This document shows positions 43,492 to 51,874 of a stretch of DNA of 64,000 bases, piece by piece (positions within the stretch are counted from its first letter, which is position 1; the number at the start of each line of letters is the position of its first letter). The notes under the pieces were generated by a model that was not told the DNA's origin, did no database searches, and worked only from the letters and a program-made list of their open reading frames with translations. This DNA comes from Candidatus Dormiibacterota bacterium. Its GTDB lineage: Bacteria > Chloroflexota > Dormibacteria > Aeolococcales > Aeolococcaceae. The position numbers and the translations under genes are program-made. The stretch is taken from assembly GCA_003153505.1 (NCBI GenBank), contig PLZA01000014.1, positions 112,913 to 176,912 on the forward strand, read 5' to 3'.

Positions 43492-44109
43492 ATGATCCGG
43501 CGGAGGTGCGGTGGCGCGTGCGCCTCGTTGATCGTGCTGATTCTGCTCGTGTCGTGCGGCTCACCGGCGAATCCGACCGCCGGCGCAACCAACACCCCGG
43601 CAATCAGATCCACGCCGTCTCAGACGCCGGCGCCGACACCGTCCCCAACCACGACTGCCGCTGCAACGGTAAGCGAGTTGACCGCCATTGCCGCGCTCGT
43701 GTATCCAAACTGCACGCCTGCGAATTGTGTCGGTGGTGCCATGTTCACGACCTGCGACGCGAGCTCATCCGGCGCTGACGTGTTCGCGTCGTGCCCGCTG
43801 ACGGCGAGGCTGATCGCGCAACTGCGGCAGGACGTCCAGGGGGTGCCGAGCGCGCCGGATCCGATCGGCGGTGGCCAGGATCCCGAATGGACGACCAGAA
43901 CGGTCACCGCAACGCCTTCAGCAACCGGCGGCATCGCCCAGGTGGTCCTGGGATTTGGTCCCGGAACCGCGCCGGAGAAGTACGACCTCGTCGTGGTCGT
44001 TCAAGCGAGCCAGTTGCTCGTCGACGACCTGTATTGCACGGGCGCAGATGCCAGCGCGAACGACGTCTTCGCCCCCGGTTGGATCACGCGCTCTGTCTGC
44101 ACCACATGA
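43492..44109 (+). CDS. lipoprotein of unknown function
   Basis: 205 residues. A signal peptide with lipobox LVSC near residue 22 is followed by a T/P-rich linker (residues 25-60) and a globular domain of about 140 residues with four more cysteines (PNCTPANC, TTCD, SCPL) likely in disulfides. Expected on the outer face of the cytoplasmic membrane. It lies between two tRNA genes, with no operon partner and no recognised family. Confidence 0.72.
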   Translation: MIRRRCGGACASLIVLILLVSCGSPANPTAGATNTPAIRSTPSQTPAPTPSPTTTAAATVSELTAIAALVYPNCTPANCVGGAMFTTCDASSSGADVFASCPLTARLIAQLRQDVQGVPSAPDPIGGGQDPEWTTRTVTATPSATGGIAQVVLGFGPGTAPEKYDLVVVVQASQLLVDDLYCTGADASANDVFAPGWITRSVCTT

Positions 44110-44203
44110 GCATCACACTGATTCCCTGCCGGCAGCGCCCACTGGGCTGACATCCTCAATCTGGCTCGCGCCGACGGCGATCACGTTCGCGGCTGCGAAA
44201 CCG

Positions 44204-44278
44204 TCGGGAAGGGGAGATTCGAACTCCCGACCTCTCGGTCCCGAACCGAGCACTCTAACCTGGCTGAGCTACTTCCCG
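44204..44278 (-). tRNA. tRNA-Pro (anticodon CGG)
   Basis: Minus-strand cloverleaf: acceptor CGGGAAG/CTTCCCG with the C1-G72 pair typical of bacterial tRNA-Pro, D-arm GCTC/GAGT, anticodon stem CTCGG/CCGAG around TTCGGGA, T-arm GGGAG-TTCGAAT-CTCCC. Anticodon CGG reads CCG. The CCA is not encoded (discriminator A is followed by CGG), unlike the tRNA-Arg nearby. Confidence 0.95.
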
Positions 44279-44397
44279 GCGCCCGGGCCGGATGATACCA
44301 CCCGCCTCAGCGGGGCCCGGCCACCCGCCACATTGCGCTGTCGAGAATCGCATACTGAAAGCCATCGCGCGGTGCCGCCGCGCTAGGAGTCCAGGCT

Positions 44398-44931
44398 ATG
44401 GGTCACATCACCATCAACATGTCCATCAACGCTCCGGCGGCCACAGTGTTTGCGTACGTGGACGACTATCGCAACACCACCAAGTACATGAAGGACCTGG
44501 TGAAGTGGCAGCCGACCGGCAAGGTCACGCACGGCAAAGGCGCGCAATTCGCTGTTGGCATGAAGGCCGGACCGACAACGCTCACGTCGGTGGTCGACAT
44601 CACGACCTGGAGCGAGAACAAGGCGATCGGCTGGCACTCCAACGAAGGCTTCAGGCAGGTCGGCATGTGGGCGTTCAAGGCCAATGGCGACAAGACGCAG
44701 GTCAGCTTCGACATGGATTACGAATTCGGCGGCGGGATTGCGGGAAAGCTGCTCGGTCGCGCGGCGGAGCCGATCGTGCGCGGCAACCTGCAGCGATCCG
44801 TCGAGACGCTCAAGGTCAACACCCAGAAGGTCGGGAGCGCACGACCGGGTGCGAAAACCACCACAAAACCTGCAACAAAGGCCGCCGCACGACCCGTATC
44901 GAAGTCGAAGAACGCGTCGAGAAACGCTTAG
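44398..44931 (+). CDS. SRPBCC/START-like ligand-binding protein with basic tail
   Basis: 177 residues. The SRPBCC fold spans residues 1-145: [23 protein letters not shown], then beta strands and the final helix [29 protein letters not shown]-rich tail ([19 protein letters not shown]) is unusual and could bind nucleic acid or membrane lipids. AGGAG precedes the ATG at good spacing. Ligand unknown. Confidence 0.82.
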   Translation: MGHITINMSINAPAATVFAYVDDYRNTTKYMKDLVKWQPTGKVTHGKGAQFAVGMKAGPTTLTSVVDITTWSENKAIGWHSNEGFRQVGMWAFKANGDKTQVSFDMDYEFGGGIAGKLLGRAAEPIVRGNLQRSVETLKVNTQKVGSARPGAKTTTKPATKAAARPVSKSKNASRNA

Positions 44932-44977
44932 AATGAAGGTCGTTCCCGGCCGAGCGAGCCGGGCGAGGAGCGAGAAC

Positions 44978-45895
44978 ATGACAAGCGACAAATCTGCGGC
45001 GAACGGACACGAGCCCCACACCGGCGGTCTGAGGGTCAAGCGCGGTCTTGCGGAGATGCTGAAGGGCGGCGTCATCATGGACGTCGTCACGCCCGAGCAC
45101 GCGAAGATCGCCGAGGATGCAGGCGCAGTCGCCGTCATGGCGCTCGAGCGCGTACCCTCAGACATCCGTCGCGACGGCGGCGTCGCACGCATGAGCGACG
45201 TCAGCCTGATCAAGGAGATCATCGCTGCGGTGACCATTCCCGTCATGGCCAAAGCTCGTATCGGTCACTTCGTCGAAGCCCAGGTGCTGCAGTCCCTCGG
45301 CGTCGACTACATCGATGAATCTGAAGTGCTGACCCCGGCGGACGAGGAGCACCACATCGACAAGTGGCAGTTCGATGTCCCATTCGTGTGCGGGGCGCGT
45401 GACCTCGGCGAGGCGCTCCGGCGAATCGGCGAGGGTGCGGCGATGATCCGCACCAAGGGCGAGGCGGGCACCGGCAACGTGGTCGAGGCCGTCCGTCATA
45501 TGCGTGCTGTGCAGGGCGGCATCCGGCGCATCGCGTCGATGCGGCCCGAAGAGCTGATGGCCGAGGCTAAGCACCTCGGCGCCCCGTTCGACCTCATTCA
45601 GGAGATTCACAGGACCGGCAAGCTGCCGGTCGTCAACTTCTCCGCCGGTGGCATCGCAACACCGGCTGACGCGGCGCTCATGATGCAGCTGGGTTGCGAC
45701 GGCAACTTCGTCGGCAGCGGCATCTTCAAGAGCACGAATCCCGAGGCGTATGCGAAGGCAATCGTCGCCGCGACGACGTTCTTCGACAAGCCGGAGGTCA
45801 TCGCCGAAGTGAGCGCGGGTCTCGGTAAGGCGATGCCGGGCCTCGACGTCGCATCCATGCCGGCCGGGGAGCTGCTCGCAACCCGGGGTTGGTAG
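44978..45895 (+). CDS. pdxS: pyridoxal 5'-phosphate synthase, lyase subunit PdxS
   Basis: 305 residues, a normal length. TIM-barrel subunit that makes PLP from ribose-5-phosphate, glyceraldehyde-3-phosphate and ammonia. Signatures: [16 protein letters not shown], the Schiff-base lysine in [44 protein letters not shown] with the second lysine, and [20 protein letters not shown]. It partners PdxT, 98 bases downstream. AGGAG-like GCGAGGAGCGAG precedes the ATG. Confidence 0.97.
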   Translation: MTSDKSAANGHEPHTGGLRVKRGLAEMLKGGVIMDVVTPEHAKIAEDAGAVAVMALERVPSDIRRDGGVARMSDVSLIKEIIAAVTIPVMAKARIGHFVEAQVLQSLGVDYIDESEVLTPADEEHHIDKWQFDVPFVCGARDLGEALRRIGEGAAMIRTKGEAGTGNVVEAVRHMRAVQGGIRRIASMRPEELMAEAKHLGAPFDLIQEIHRTGKLPVVNFSAGGIATPADAALMMQLGCDGNFVGSGIFKSTNPEAYAKAIVAATTFFDKPEVIAEVSAGLGKAMPGLDVASMPAGELLATRGW

Positions 45896-45993
45896 GCCTG
45901 CCCGCCCTCGGCGCCGGGCGTACACTAGGGATGTGCGAATGACGCGAAGCCTGCCCCGCCAGGGACGGAGCCTGCGCGTCCGCTGAGAGGGAA

Positions 45994-46599
45994 TTGACCA
46001 TCCTCCGGGTAGGCGTCCTCGCCCTCCAGGGCGACGTCCGCGAGCACCTGACGGCGCTCCGCGGCTGCGGCGCAGAGGCTGCTTCGGTGCGCACACCCGC
46101 GGAACTCGAGTCGGTCGATGCGCTCGTCCTCCCAGGCGGCGAGAGCACGACGATGAGCCGCCTCCTCCAGGTCTTCGACCTCGAGATGCCGCTCCGTGAG
46201 CGTCTCGCAGGCGGCATGCCCACGCTCTCGACGTGCGCCGGTCTCATCCTCATGAGCCGTGAGGTGCTCGACGGCAGACCGGATCAGATCGCGCTGGGCG
46301 TCCTCGATATCAGCGTCCGCCGCAACGGCTACGGCCGGCAGGTTGAGTCATTCGAGGCCGATATTCCCGTCGCACTCCTCGGCGTGGCGCCATTCCGCGC
46401 CATCTTCATACGCGCGCCGCGCATCGAGCACGCCGGTCCCGACGCCGAGGTTGTCGCCAGTTTCGGCGGTAACCCGGTGGCCATCGCCCAGGGACCACAT
46501 CTCGGCCTCTGCTTTCACCCGGAGATGACCGATGACCCGCGGCTCCATCAGCTGTTCCTGGAGCGCGCAGCTGCCGCACTCGAGGTCAGCGCGGCGTGA
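45994..46599 (+). CDS. pdxT: pyridoxal 5'-phosphate synthase, glutaminase subunit PdxT
   Basis: 201 residues from a TTG start, chosen because GAGAGG lies at ribosome-site spacing and the frame opens there. It releases ammonia from glutamine for PdxS. GVLALQGDVREH, VLPGGESTTMSRLL, the catalytic Cys in LSTCAGLILMS, and the His-Glu pair in GLCFHPEMT. Followed by a GNAT gene with a GTGA overlap. Confidence 0.95.
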   Translation: MTILRVGVLALQGDVREHLTALRGCGAEAASVRTPAELESVDALVLPGGESTTMSRLLQVFDLEMPLRERLAGGMPTLSTCAGLILMSREVLDGRPDQIALGVLDISVRRNGYGRQVESFEADIPVALLGVAPFRAIFIRAPRIEHAGPDAEVVASFGGNPVAIAQGPHLGLCFHPEMTDDPRLHQLFLERAAAALEVSAA

Positions 46600-47672
46600 T
46601 CATCCGCTCGGCGTCCTTTCGCGATCTCGCGCGGATCGAGCAGCTGTACCGGGAGGCAACCGAGGACGAACGCCACGGCGCCCAGATGACCCCGGACAGC
46701 CCGGTGCCCCAGGCGACCTTACTCCGACTCTGGCAAGCGCTCACCAAGTCGCTTTCCTCGCTCGTCCCCATCACGGACGTGTCCGAAGAGATGCTGGTCG
46801 CCGAAGACGCGAAGGAAGGCGTCGTGGGCTTCGTCCAGGTCCAGTCGCTGTCGGTTCGCCCCCGCTCCTGGCAGATCCTCAACCTGTGCACATCGACGAC
46901 CGCACATGGTCACTTCGCGCGTGCAGAGCTGCTCGACGGGGTGCGGAATCGCGGGCTCGAACACGGCGTGCAGCGCGTGCACGTGCGCCTGCCGCTGGAT
47001 CACCCGCTCCTTCCGGTGTTCCTCGAGCACGGATTCACGCAGTTCGCCACCGAGCAGATCCTGTATCGAGACCAGGCGGCGGCAGACTTCGAGCAATCGG
47101 TCCGATCCGCGCTCATCAGGCCGGCTCGACGGGACGACATCGGCGCCATCTACCTGCTGTATCTGCGCACCACGCCCTCGCACGTCGCCGATGTCGAAGG
47201 ACCGTCGCTGAAGACCTGGCAGGCTGGATATGCCCAGGGTCTGGTCGCCTCACTCGGCCGGGACAACGTGCGTCACCTGGTCGTCGAGCGCCCGGGCATC
47301 GTTGCCTGGGCGGCCATACGACCGCCGACGGCCGGGCAGCCGGCGAGTCTCAGCATGATGTGCGAGGGCCACGATCCAGCGTTGCGGGACGCGATCATCG
47401 ACGCGGTGCTCGCTGAGCTGCCGTCCGGCCCCGCCTCGTGCGTGCTCCGTCATTACGACTCCGAGCTCATCCGAGCGCTGCAGGTGCGCGGGTTCGCGGT
47501 GTACGGCACCCAGCTACTGCTCATCAGCGAATTCGGCGAGAAGGTGCGCATCAACGCGCCGTCGAGGCGCAAGAAGCCGGTGCTGATCCACGCCGGGATC
47601 GCACGCAGCATCCCGTCAGGGTCGCCGTCGGTTCCGCTCCGCGTCCTGTCCACGACCACGCCGAGGAGATAG
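46596..47672 (+). CDS. tandem GNAT-fold acetyltransferase
   Basis: 358 residues. Two GNAT-like halves, about residues 1-160 and 170-325. The first has RSASFRDLARIEQLYREATEDE and HGHFARAELLDGVRNRGLEHGVQRVHVRLP; the second has RPARRDDIGAIYLLYLRTTPS and VLRHYDSELIRALQVRGFAVYGTQLLL. The second half lacks a clear acetyl-CoA loop, so one domain may be structural. Translationally coupled to pdxT and followed by the R3H ATPase gene 14 bases later. Confidence 0.7.
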   Translation: MIIRSASFRDLARIEQLYREATEDERHGAQMTPDSPVPQATLLRLWQALTKSLSSLVPITDVSEEMLVAEDAKEGVVGFVQVQSLSVRPRSWQILNLCTSTTAHGHFARAELLDGVRNRGLEHGVQRVHVRLPLDHPLLPVFLEHGFTQFATEQILYRDQAAADFEQSVRSALIRPARRDDIGAIYLLYLRTTPSHVADVEGPSLKTWQAGYAQGLVASLGRDNVRHLVVERPGIVAWAAIRPPTAGQPASLSMMCEGHDPALRDAIIDAVLAELPSGPASCVLRHYDSELIRALQVRGFAVYGTQLLLISEFGEKVRINAPSRRKKPVLIHAGIARSIPSGSPSVPLRVLSTTTPRR

Positions 47673-47686
47673 AGATCGTCGCCCGG

Positions 47687-49345
47687 ATGATGCCCTACGG
47701 ATCTTCATGGGAAGAGGAGCTCAACCTGCTGTTTGCAGCGCTCCCGCCCCGCATCGCGTCCGCCGTACAACGTCTCTCTCAGGGACGGGGCGATCTCCTC
47801 GAGGTGGTCCTCGACCTCGGCCGTGAGCCGGAGGCGCGATTCACCGACGGCGAGGCAATCCTCGACTCCGCCCACGTCGGCAACGCCGAGATCGACTATG
47901 TGACCGAGCACGTCGGTCTCTTCGGCGACGACAACCGGGCGGGAATCGAGCGCACCCTGCACCGCATCAGCGCGATCCGCAACCGCAAGGGGACGATTGT
48001 CGGACTGACCTGCAGGGTCGGCCGCGCGGTGACTGGGACCATCGACATCATCAAGGACATGGTCATCAGCGGCCAGTCGATCCTCCTGCTCGGCCCTCCC
48101 GGGATCGGCAAGACGACGATGCTGCGCGAGTGCGCGCGCGTCCTCGCCGACGAGTGCGGCAAGCGGGTGGTCATCGTCGACACATCCAACGAGATCGCCG
48201 GCGACGGTGACATCCCCCACCCGGGAATCGGACGATCGCGCCGGATGCAGGTCCGCACACCGGCGCTCCAGCACGCGGTGATGATCGAGGCGGTCGAGAA
48301 CCACATGCCGCAGTGCATCGTCATCGACGAAATCGGCACGGAGCTGGAGGCGGTGGCGGCCCGGACGATCGCCGAGCGCGGCGTCCAGCTCGTCGGCACG
48401 GCACACGGCTCCAACATCGACTCGCTGCTCGTGAACCCCACGCTCAACGACCTGCTCGGCGGCATCCAGACGGTCACGCTGTCCGACGAGGAGGCGCGGC
48501 GTCGAGGCACGCAGAAATCGGTGCTCGAGCGCAAGTCACCACCCACCTTCGACGTGCTCATCGAGATTCAGGAGCGCGACCGCGTGGTCGTGCACGCTCC
48601 GCTCGCCGAGACCGTCGACGAAGCCTTGCGTGGCAGGGTTCGCCCGCCCCAGCTGCGGACTCGTGACGAGCAGGGCGCGATCGTGAGCCGCGTCGATTCG
48701 AGCGCGGCGACAACCCGCCCGTCGCCCTTCGAGCCCGCGCCGTTTCCGGGTGGTGGACGTGGCGGCCGGCGCACGCGCGAGCGCAGGCGGCAGTTCGACG
48801 TCGACGAGTACATCGCCGGACAGCAGCGGCGCGAGCGTGAGTGGGAACCACCCGCCCCGGCGGTGCGTCCCGGCCCGCCACTGTCGATCTTCCCGTATGG
48901 CGTCTCGCGCAGCTATCTCGAGCAGTCGCTCCGTGAGATGCGCCTGCCGGTGCGCATCCAGCACCACGTCGACGACGCCGACCTCGTGCTGACCTTGAAG
49001 AACTACTACCGGCGTCACGATTCTCCGGTCCGCGCCGCGGAGTCTTCGGGCATCCCGATCCACGTGCTGCGCAGCAACACCGTCGCGCAGATCAAGGGTG
49101 CGCTCGCTCGCGTCTACGGGGTCGACGCGCCCCCGGAAACGCCCGACGACACCGAGCCCGCGATGCAGGACGTGCTCGAGGGAATCGAGCAGATGCAACG
49201 AACCGGTAACGACGTGGAGCTCACGCCGCAGAACGCATACGTGCGCAGGCTCCAGCATCAACTTGTCGAACAGCACGCACTGACGGCGCGCAGCAGCGGT
49301 GACGAACCCAACCGTCGACTCGTCATACTTCGACCCTCGGAATGA
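47687..49345 (+). CDS. SpoIIIAA/Ycf45-like AAA ATPase with C-terminal R3H domain
   Basis: 552 residues from tandem ATGs at 47687 and 47690. The ATPase domain (about residues 105-300) has Walker A GPPGIGKTTMLRE, then VIVDTSNEIAGDGDIPHPGIGRSRRMQV and CIVIDEIGTELEAVAARTIAERGVQLVGTAHG. A basic, Arg-rich linker (about 340-390) follows. The C-terminus has R3H-type nucleic-acid binding: VRRLQHQLVEQHAL (R-x3-H), then GDEPNRRLVI. The same layout occurs in cyanobacteria and plastids (Ycf45). The role is unknown, probably RNA- or DNA-linked. tmk overlaps the stop by ATGA. Confidence 0.88.
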   Translation: MMPYGSSWEEELNLLFAALPPRIASAVQRLSQGRGDLLEVVLDLGREPEARFTDGEAILDSAHVGNAEIDYVTEHVGLFGDDNRAGIERTLHRISAIRNRKGTIVGLTCRVGRAVTGTIDIIKDMVISGQSILLLGPPGIGKTTMLRECARVLADECGKRVVIVDTSNEIAGDGDIPHPGIGRSRRMQVRTPALQHAVMIEAVENHMPQCIVIDEIGTELEAVAARTIAERGVQLVGTAHGSNIDSLLVNPTLNDLLGGIQTVTLSDEEARRRGTQKSVLERKSPPTFDVLIEIQERDRVVVHAPLAETVDEALRGRVRPPQLRTRDEQGAIVSRVDSSAATTRPSPFEPAPFPGGGRGGRRTRERRRQFDVDEYIAGQQRREREWEPPAPAVRPGPPLSIFPYGVSRSYLEQSLREMRLPVRIQHHVDDADLVLTLKNYYRRHDSPVRAAESSGIPIHVLRSNTVAQIKGALARVYGVDAPPETPDDTEPAMQDVLEGIEQMQRTGNDVELTPQNAYVRRLQHQLVEQHALTARSSGDEPNRRLVILRPSE

Positions 49346-50100
49346 GCCGTTCGGGCGAGGGGCCCGACGGCGGGGGAGTAGCAGTTGACATGAGCGCTTG
49401 GCGTGGCTTCTTCATCTCGTTCGAAGGGCTTGACGGTGCGGGGAAGAGCACCCAGGTCGCGTCCCTCGCAGGCGCGCTTCGCCAGCAGGGCCACGACGTC
49501 GTCACGGTGCGTCCGGACGAGTCGCCGCTCGGCGAGATCCTGCACAGCTTCGTGCTGCAGCATCAGCGCGGACCTGCGCTCGAGCCCTGGGCTGAGGCCT
49601 TGCTCTTCAACGCCGAGCGCGTGCAGCTGCTGCACGAGACGATCCTGCCGGCGCTGCGCCGCGGCGCCGTGGTCATCGCCGACCGCTACGCGGATTCAAC
49701 CATCGCGTACCAGGGCGGAGGACGCGGCATCCCACCGGCGGACCTCCTGAGATTGCACGCGGCGGCCTGCGGCGACGTCTGGCCCGACCTCACCCTCTAC
49801 CTGGCGATCCCGGCATCGACGGCGGCGCAGCGTCAGCGCGCGCAGCAACTGCCGCTCGATCGCTTCGAGGTCGCTCCGGAGACGTTCCACGCGGCTGTGG
49901 AGGCGGCATTCGAGCAGCTCGCGGCACAACAGCCGCGCCGGTTCATCCGCATCGACGCCACCCGTCCGGCGATCGTGGTGTCGCGCGACGTGGCCAGGGT
50001 CATCGTGCAGCGGCTTCCCGCTCCCGCACCGGCATCACCGCCCACGCGGAGTCCCGGCGGCTTCGAGTCGAGCCCCTACGGCAGCGCGCCCGTCGGCTGA
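49342..50100 (+). CDS. tmk: thymidylate kinase
   Basis: 252 residues, longer than the usual 205-215 because of N- and C-terminal extensions. It makes dTDP from dTMP. P-loop FEGLDGAGKSTQ, DR(Y/H) motif ADRYADSTIAYQGGGRGI, LID region after LAIPASTAAQRQRAQQ. The DE in VRPDESPLG replaces the more usual RE(P) stretch. ATGA overlap with the R3H ATPase gene. The last 25 bases overlap the convergent ORF at 50076. Confidence 0.92.
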   Translation: MSRSGEGPDGGGVAVDMSAWRGFFISFEGLDGAGKSTQVASLAGALRQQGHDVVTVRPDESPLGEILHSFVLQHQRGPALEPWAEALLFNAERVQLLHETILPALRRGAVVIADRYADSTIAYQGGGRGIPPADLLRLHAAACGDVWPDLTLYLAIPASTAAQRQRAQQLPLDRFEVAPETFHAAVEAAFEQLAAQQPRRFIRIDATRPAIVVSRDVARVIVQRLPAPAPASPPTRSPGGFESSPYGSAPVG

Positions 50101-50369
50101 TCTGCCGGCACCGTGGTGGGAGTGTTGAAGGCCGGCGAGAGCAGGTAGGTCCCTCCGACTCGATATTGCGGGGAGACGAGCAGTCGGTTGTCCGAGAGCC
50201 ACCCGGTGGGCGACTCGTCGTGCACCGTCGCAACTGTGGCGCCGGTGGAAAGGTCCACGACCGTCGCGACGTAATCGCCGGTGTCGAACATCCCGATGGA
50301 TGCGCCGCCGTTGCGAGCCAGTGCCCTCACCGTCGTGCCTTGAATGAAGGAGACGTGCTCGGTGCCCAC
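50076..50369 (-). pseudogene. C-terminal fragment of a beta-propeller-like protein
   Basis: 97 residues from GTG 50369. The text looks like the last blades of a propeller (YVATVVDLSTGATVATVHDE, LLVSPQYRVGGTYLL) with no start of a fold, no signal peptide and no good ribosome site. In the same frame, 57 bases upstream, is the TAG that ends the 50427 ORF, with open reading between. So it is either a decayed tail of that gene or a remnant of another. Confidence 0.45.
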
Positions 50370-50426
50370 GGCGTCGGCGTCACCGTCGACCGCGAAGCCG
50401 TCAGGTTCCTCTGGCCTGGCGTGGGC

Positions 50427-50999
50427 CTACTCGGCGCCGAGGCTGAGCACCACCTCCGTGGCCGGGACCACTCGCTCGACGCGGCTGCCCGCGAGATGGA
50501 CGCGGACTCCTGGGACGCCTGGAGCACCCGGATCCCAGCCGAGCGCGTGCAGCTCGCGGGCGTCACCCCAGGTGCGTGCCATGCGTTGCTGGCGACCATC
50601 GGTGAAGGTCATCGTCCCCGGTCGCGTCGCAAAGCCGAATCCGACCTCACCGCCGGTGCTGAGGAACGCCTGCACGGCAGTCAAGGGCGTCGCCGCGTCG
50701 AGCAGCTCCTCACCGCTCGCCAGGGCGCTGGCGAGGCTGGGCATCCCCCCGGACCGGGCCGCTTCACGGACACCTGCTCGCTGCGCCACTTGCTGGGCGC
50801 GCTCGCGCCGCCGGCGCTCGGTGCCCAGCTCGGTGACGCGGGTGCGGATCTCGCGGAGGTGCTGCTCGTAGGGAGCCATGGCGGCGATGGTGGCGCGCTC
50901 CGTCGCCTGCAGCTCGGCGCCCAACGCGTCGAGGCCGTCATCGCTCAATGCACGAAGTGCCTCTGGCTCGACACGGTCGCCGAGCGGGGGGAGATCCAC
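50427..50999 (-). CDS. hypothetical protein with charged helical N-terminus
   Basis: 190 residues from GTG 50999, preferred over GTG 51008 because TAGAGT (51012-51007) lies 7 bases away and would overlap the earlier GTG. Residues 20-75 form a strongly charged helix, possibly coiled coil (LQATERATIAAMAPYEQHLR, VTELGTERRRRERAQQ). The C-terminal half is mixed alpha/beta with GWDPGAPGVPGVRVHLAGS. No known family. It is divergent from the enoyl-CoA hydratase gene. It ends at an in-frame TAG beyond which the frame stays open. Confidence 0.55.
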   Translation of the reverse strand: MDLPPLGDRVEPEALRALSDDGLDALGAELQATERATIAAMAPYEQHLREIRTRVTELGTERRRRERAQQVAQRAGVREAARSGGMPSLASALASGEELLDAATPLTAVQAFLSTGGEVGFGFATRPGTMTFTDGRQQRMARTWGDARELHALGWDPGAPGVPGVRVHLAGSRVERVVPATEVVLSLGAE

Positions 51000-51100
51000 C
51001 TCCGGCACTCTACTCGTCGCCGCGCCCGCATCCCGGCGCGCACACGTCCGTTTGCTGTATCACGCATGCAACCGTCATCGCATCGAGGGAGGCACAGCTC

Positions 51101-51874
51101 GTGGGTCAGGTTCTCCATGACGTCATCCGCGTCGAGCGCGAGGGCGCGGTCGTCACGCTCACCATCGACCACCCGCCCGTGAATGCCGTCAACGGCGATG
51201 TAGTCAACGGCCTGGCCGAAGGGCTGGCCGCCGCCGAGGCGGATGAGACCTGCAGGGCGCTGGTCATCACCGGCAGCGGACCCAAGTTCTTCTCCGCCGG
51301 TGCGGACATCACCGGCTTCGGCGCCGGTGCCGACGCGATCGGCAAGGCGACCAACCTTACCCTCCTCTTCGAGGCCTCACGCCTGCCGGTGATCGCTGCG
51401 GTCAACGGCATCGCATTCGGCGGCGGGTGCGAGCTGACCCTTGCATGCGACGTCCGCCTCGCGTCGCGCAGCGCGCGGTTCGGTCAGCCGGAGATCAAGC
51501 TCGGCATCATCCCCGGCTGGGGTGGCACCCAGCGGCTGCCGAGGCTCATCGGCGCAGCGCGTGCAACCGAGCTGCTGCTCAGCGGCGACCCGATCGACGC
51601 CGAGCGTGCCCTGGCGATCGGCTTGGTTGCCGAGGTCGTCGAGCCGGAGGAGCTTGCGGCTGCGGCACACCGCTGGGGCCAGCTGCTTGCTTCGCGGGCG
51701 CCGCTGGCGCTGGCGGCGACCAAACGAGCGATGCGCGCCGGAGCGCAGCTGCCCATCGCTGAGGCGCTGGAGGCGGAGCGAAGCGAGTTCGTCGCGCTGT
51801 TCTCCTCCGAGGATGCTCAGGAAGGCATCGCGGCCTTCATGCAGAAACGGCCTCCGGAGTGGAAAGGACGATAG
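51101..51874 (+). CDS. enoyl-CoA hydratase/isomerase
   Basis: 257 residues from a GTG with a strong GAGGGAGG ribosome site. Beta-oxidation hydratase, adding water to trans-2-enoyl-CoA. The oxyanion stretch is FFSAGADITGF; the two catalytic glutamates are in AFGGGCELTLACDVRLAS and GQPEIKLGIIPGWGGTQRLP. Its TAG shares a base with the GTG of the EtfD-like gene, so both are in one transcript. Confidence 0.93.
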   Translation: MGQVLHDVIRVEREGAVVTLTIDHPPVNAVNGDVVNGLAEGLAAAEADETCRALVITGSGPKFFSAGADITGFGAGADAIGKATNLTLLFEASRLPVIAAVNGIAFGGGCELTLACDVRLASRSARFGQPEIKLGIIPGWGGTQRLPRLIGAARATELLLSGDPIDAERALAIGLVAEVVEPEELAAAAHRWGQLLASRAPLALAATKRAMRAGAQLPIAEALEAERSEFVALFSSEDAQEGIAAFMQKRPPEWKGR

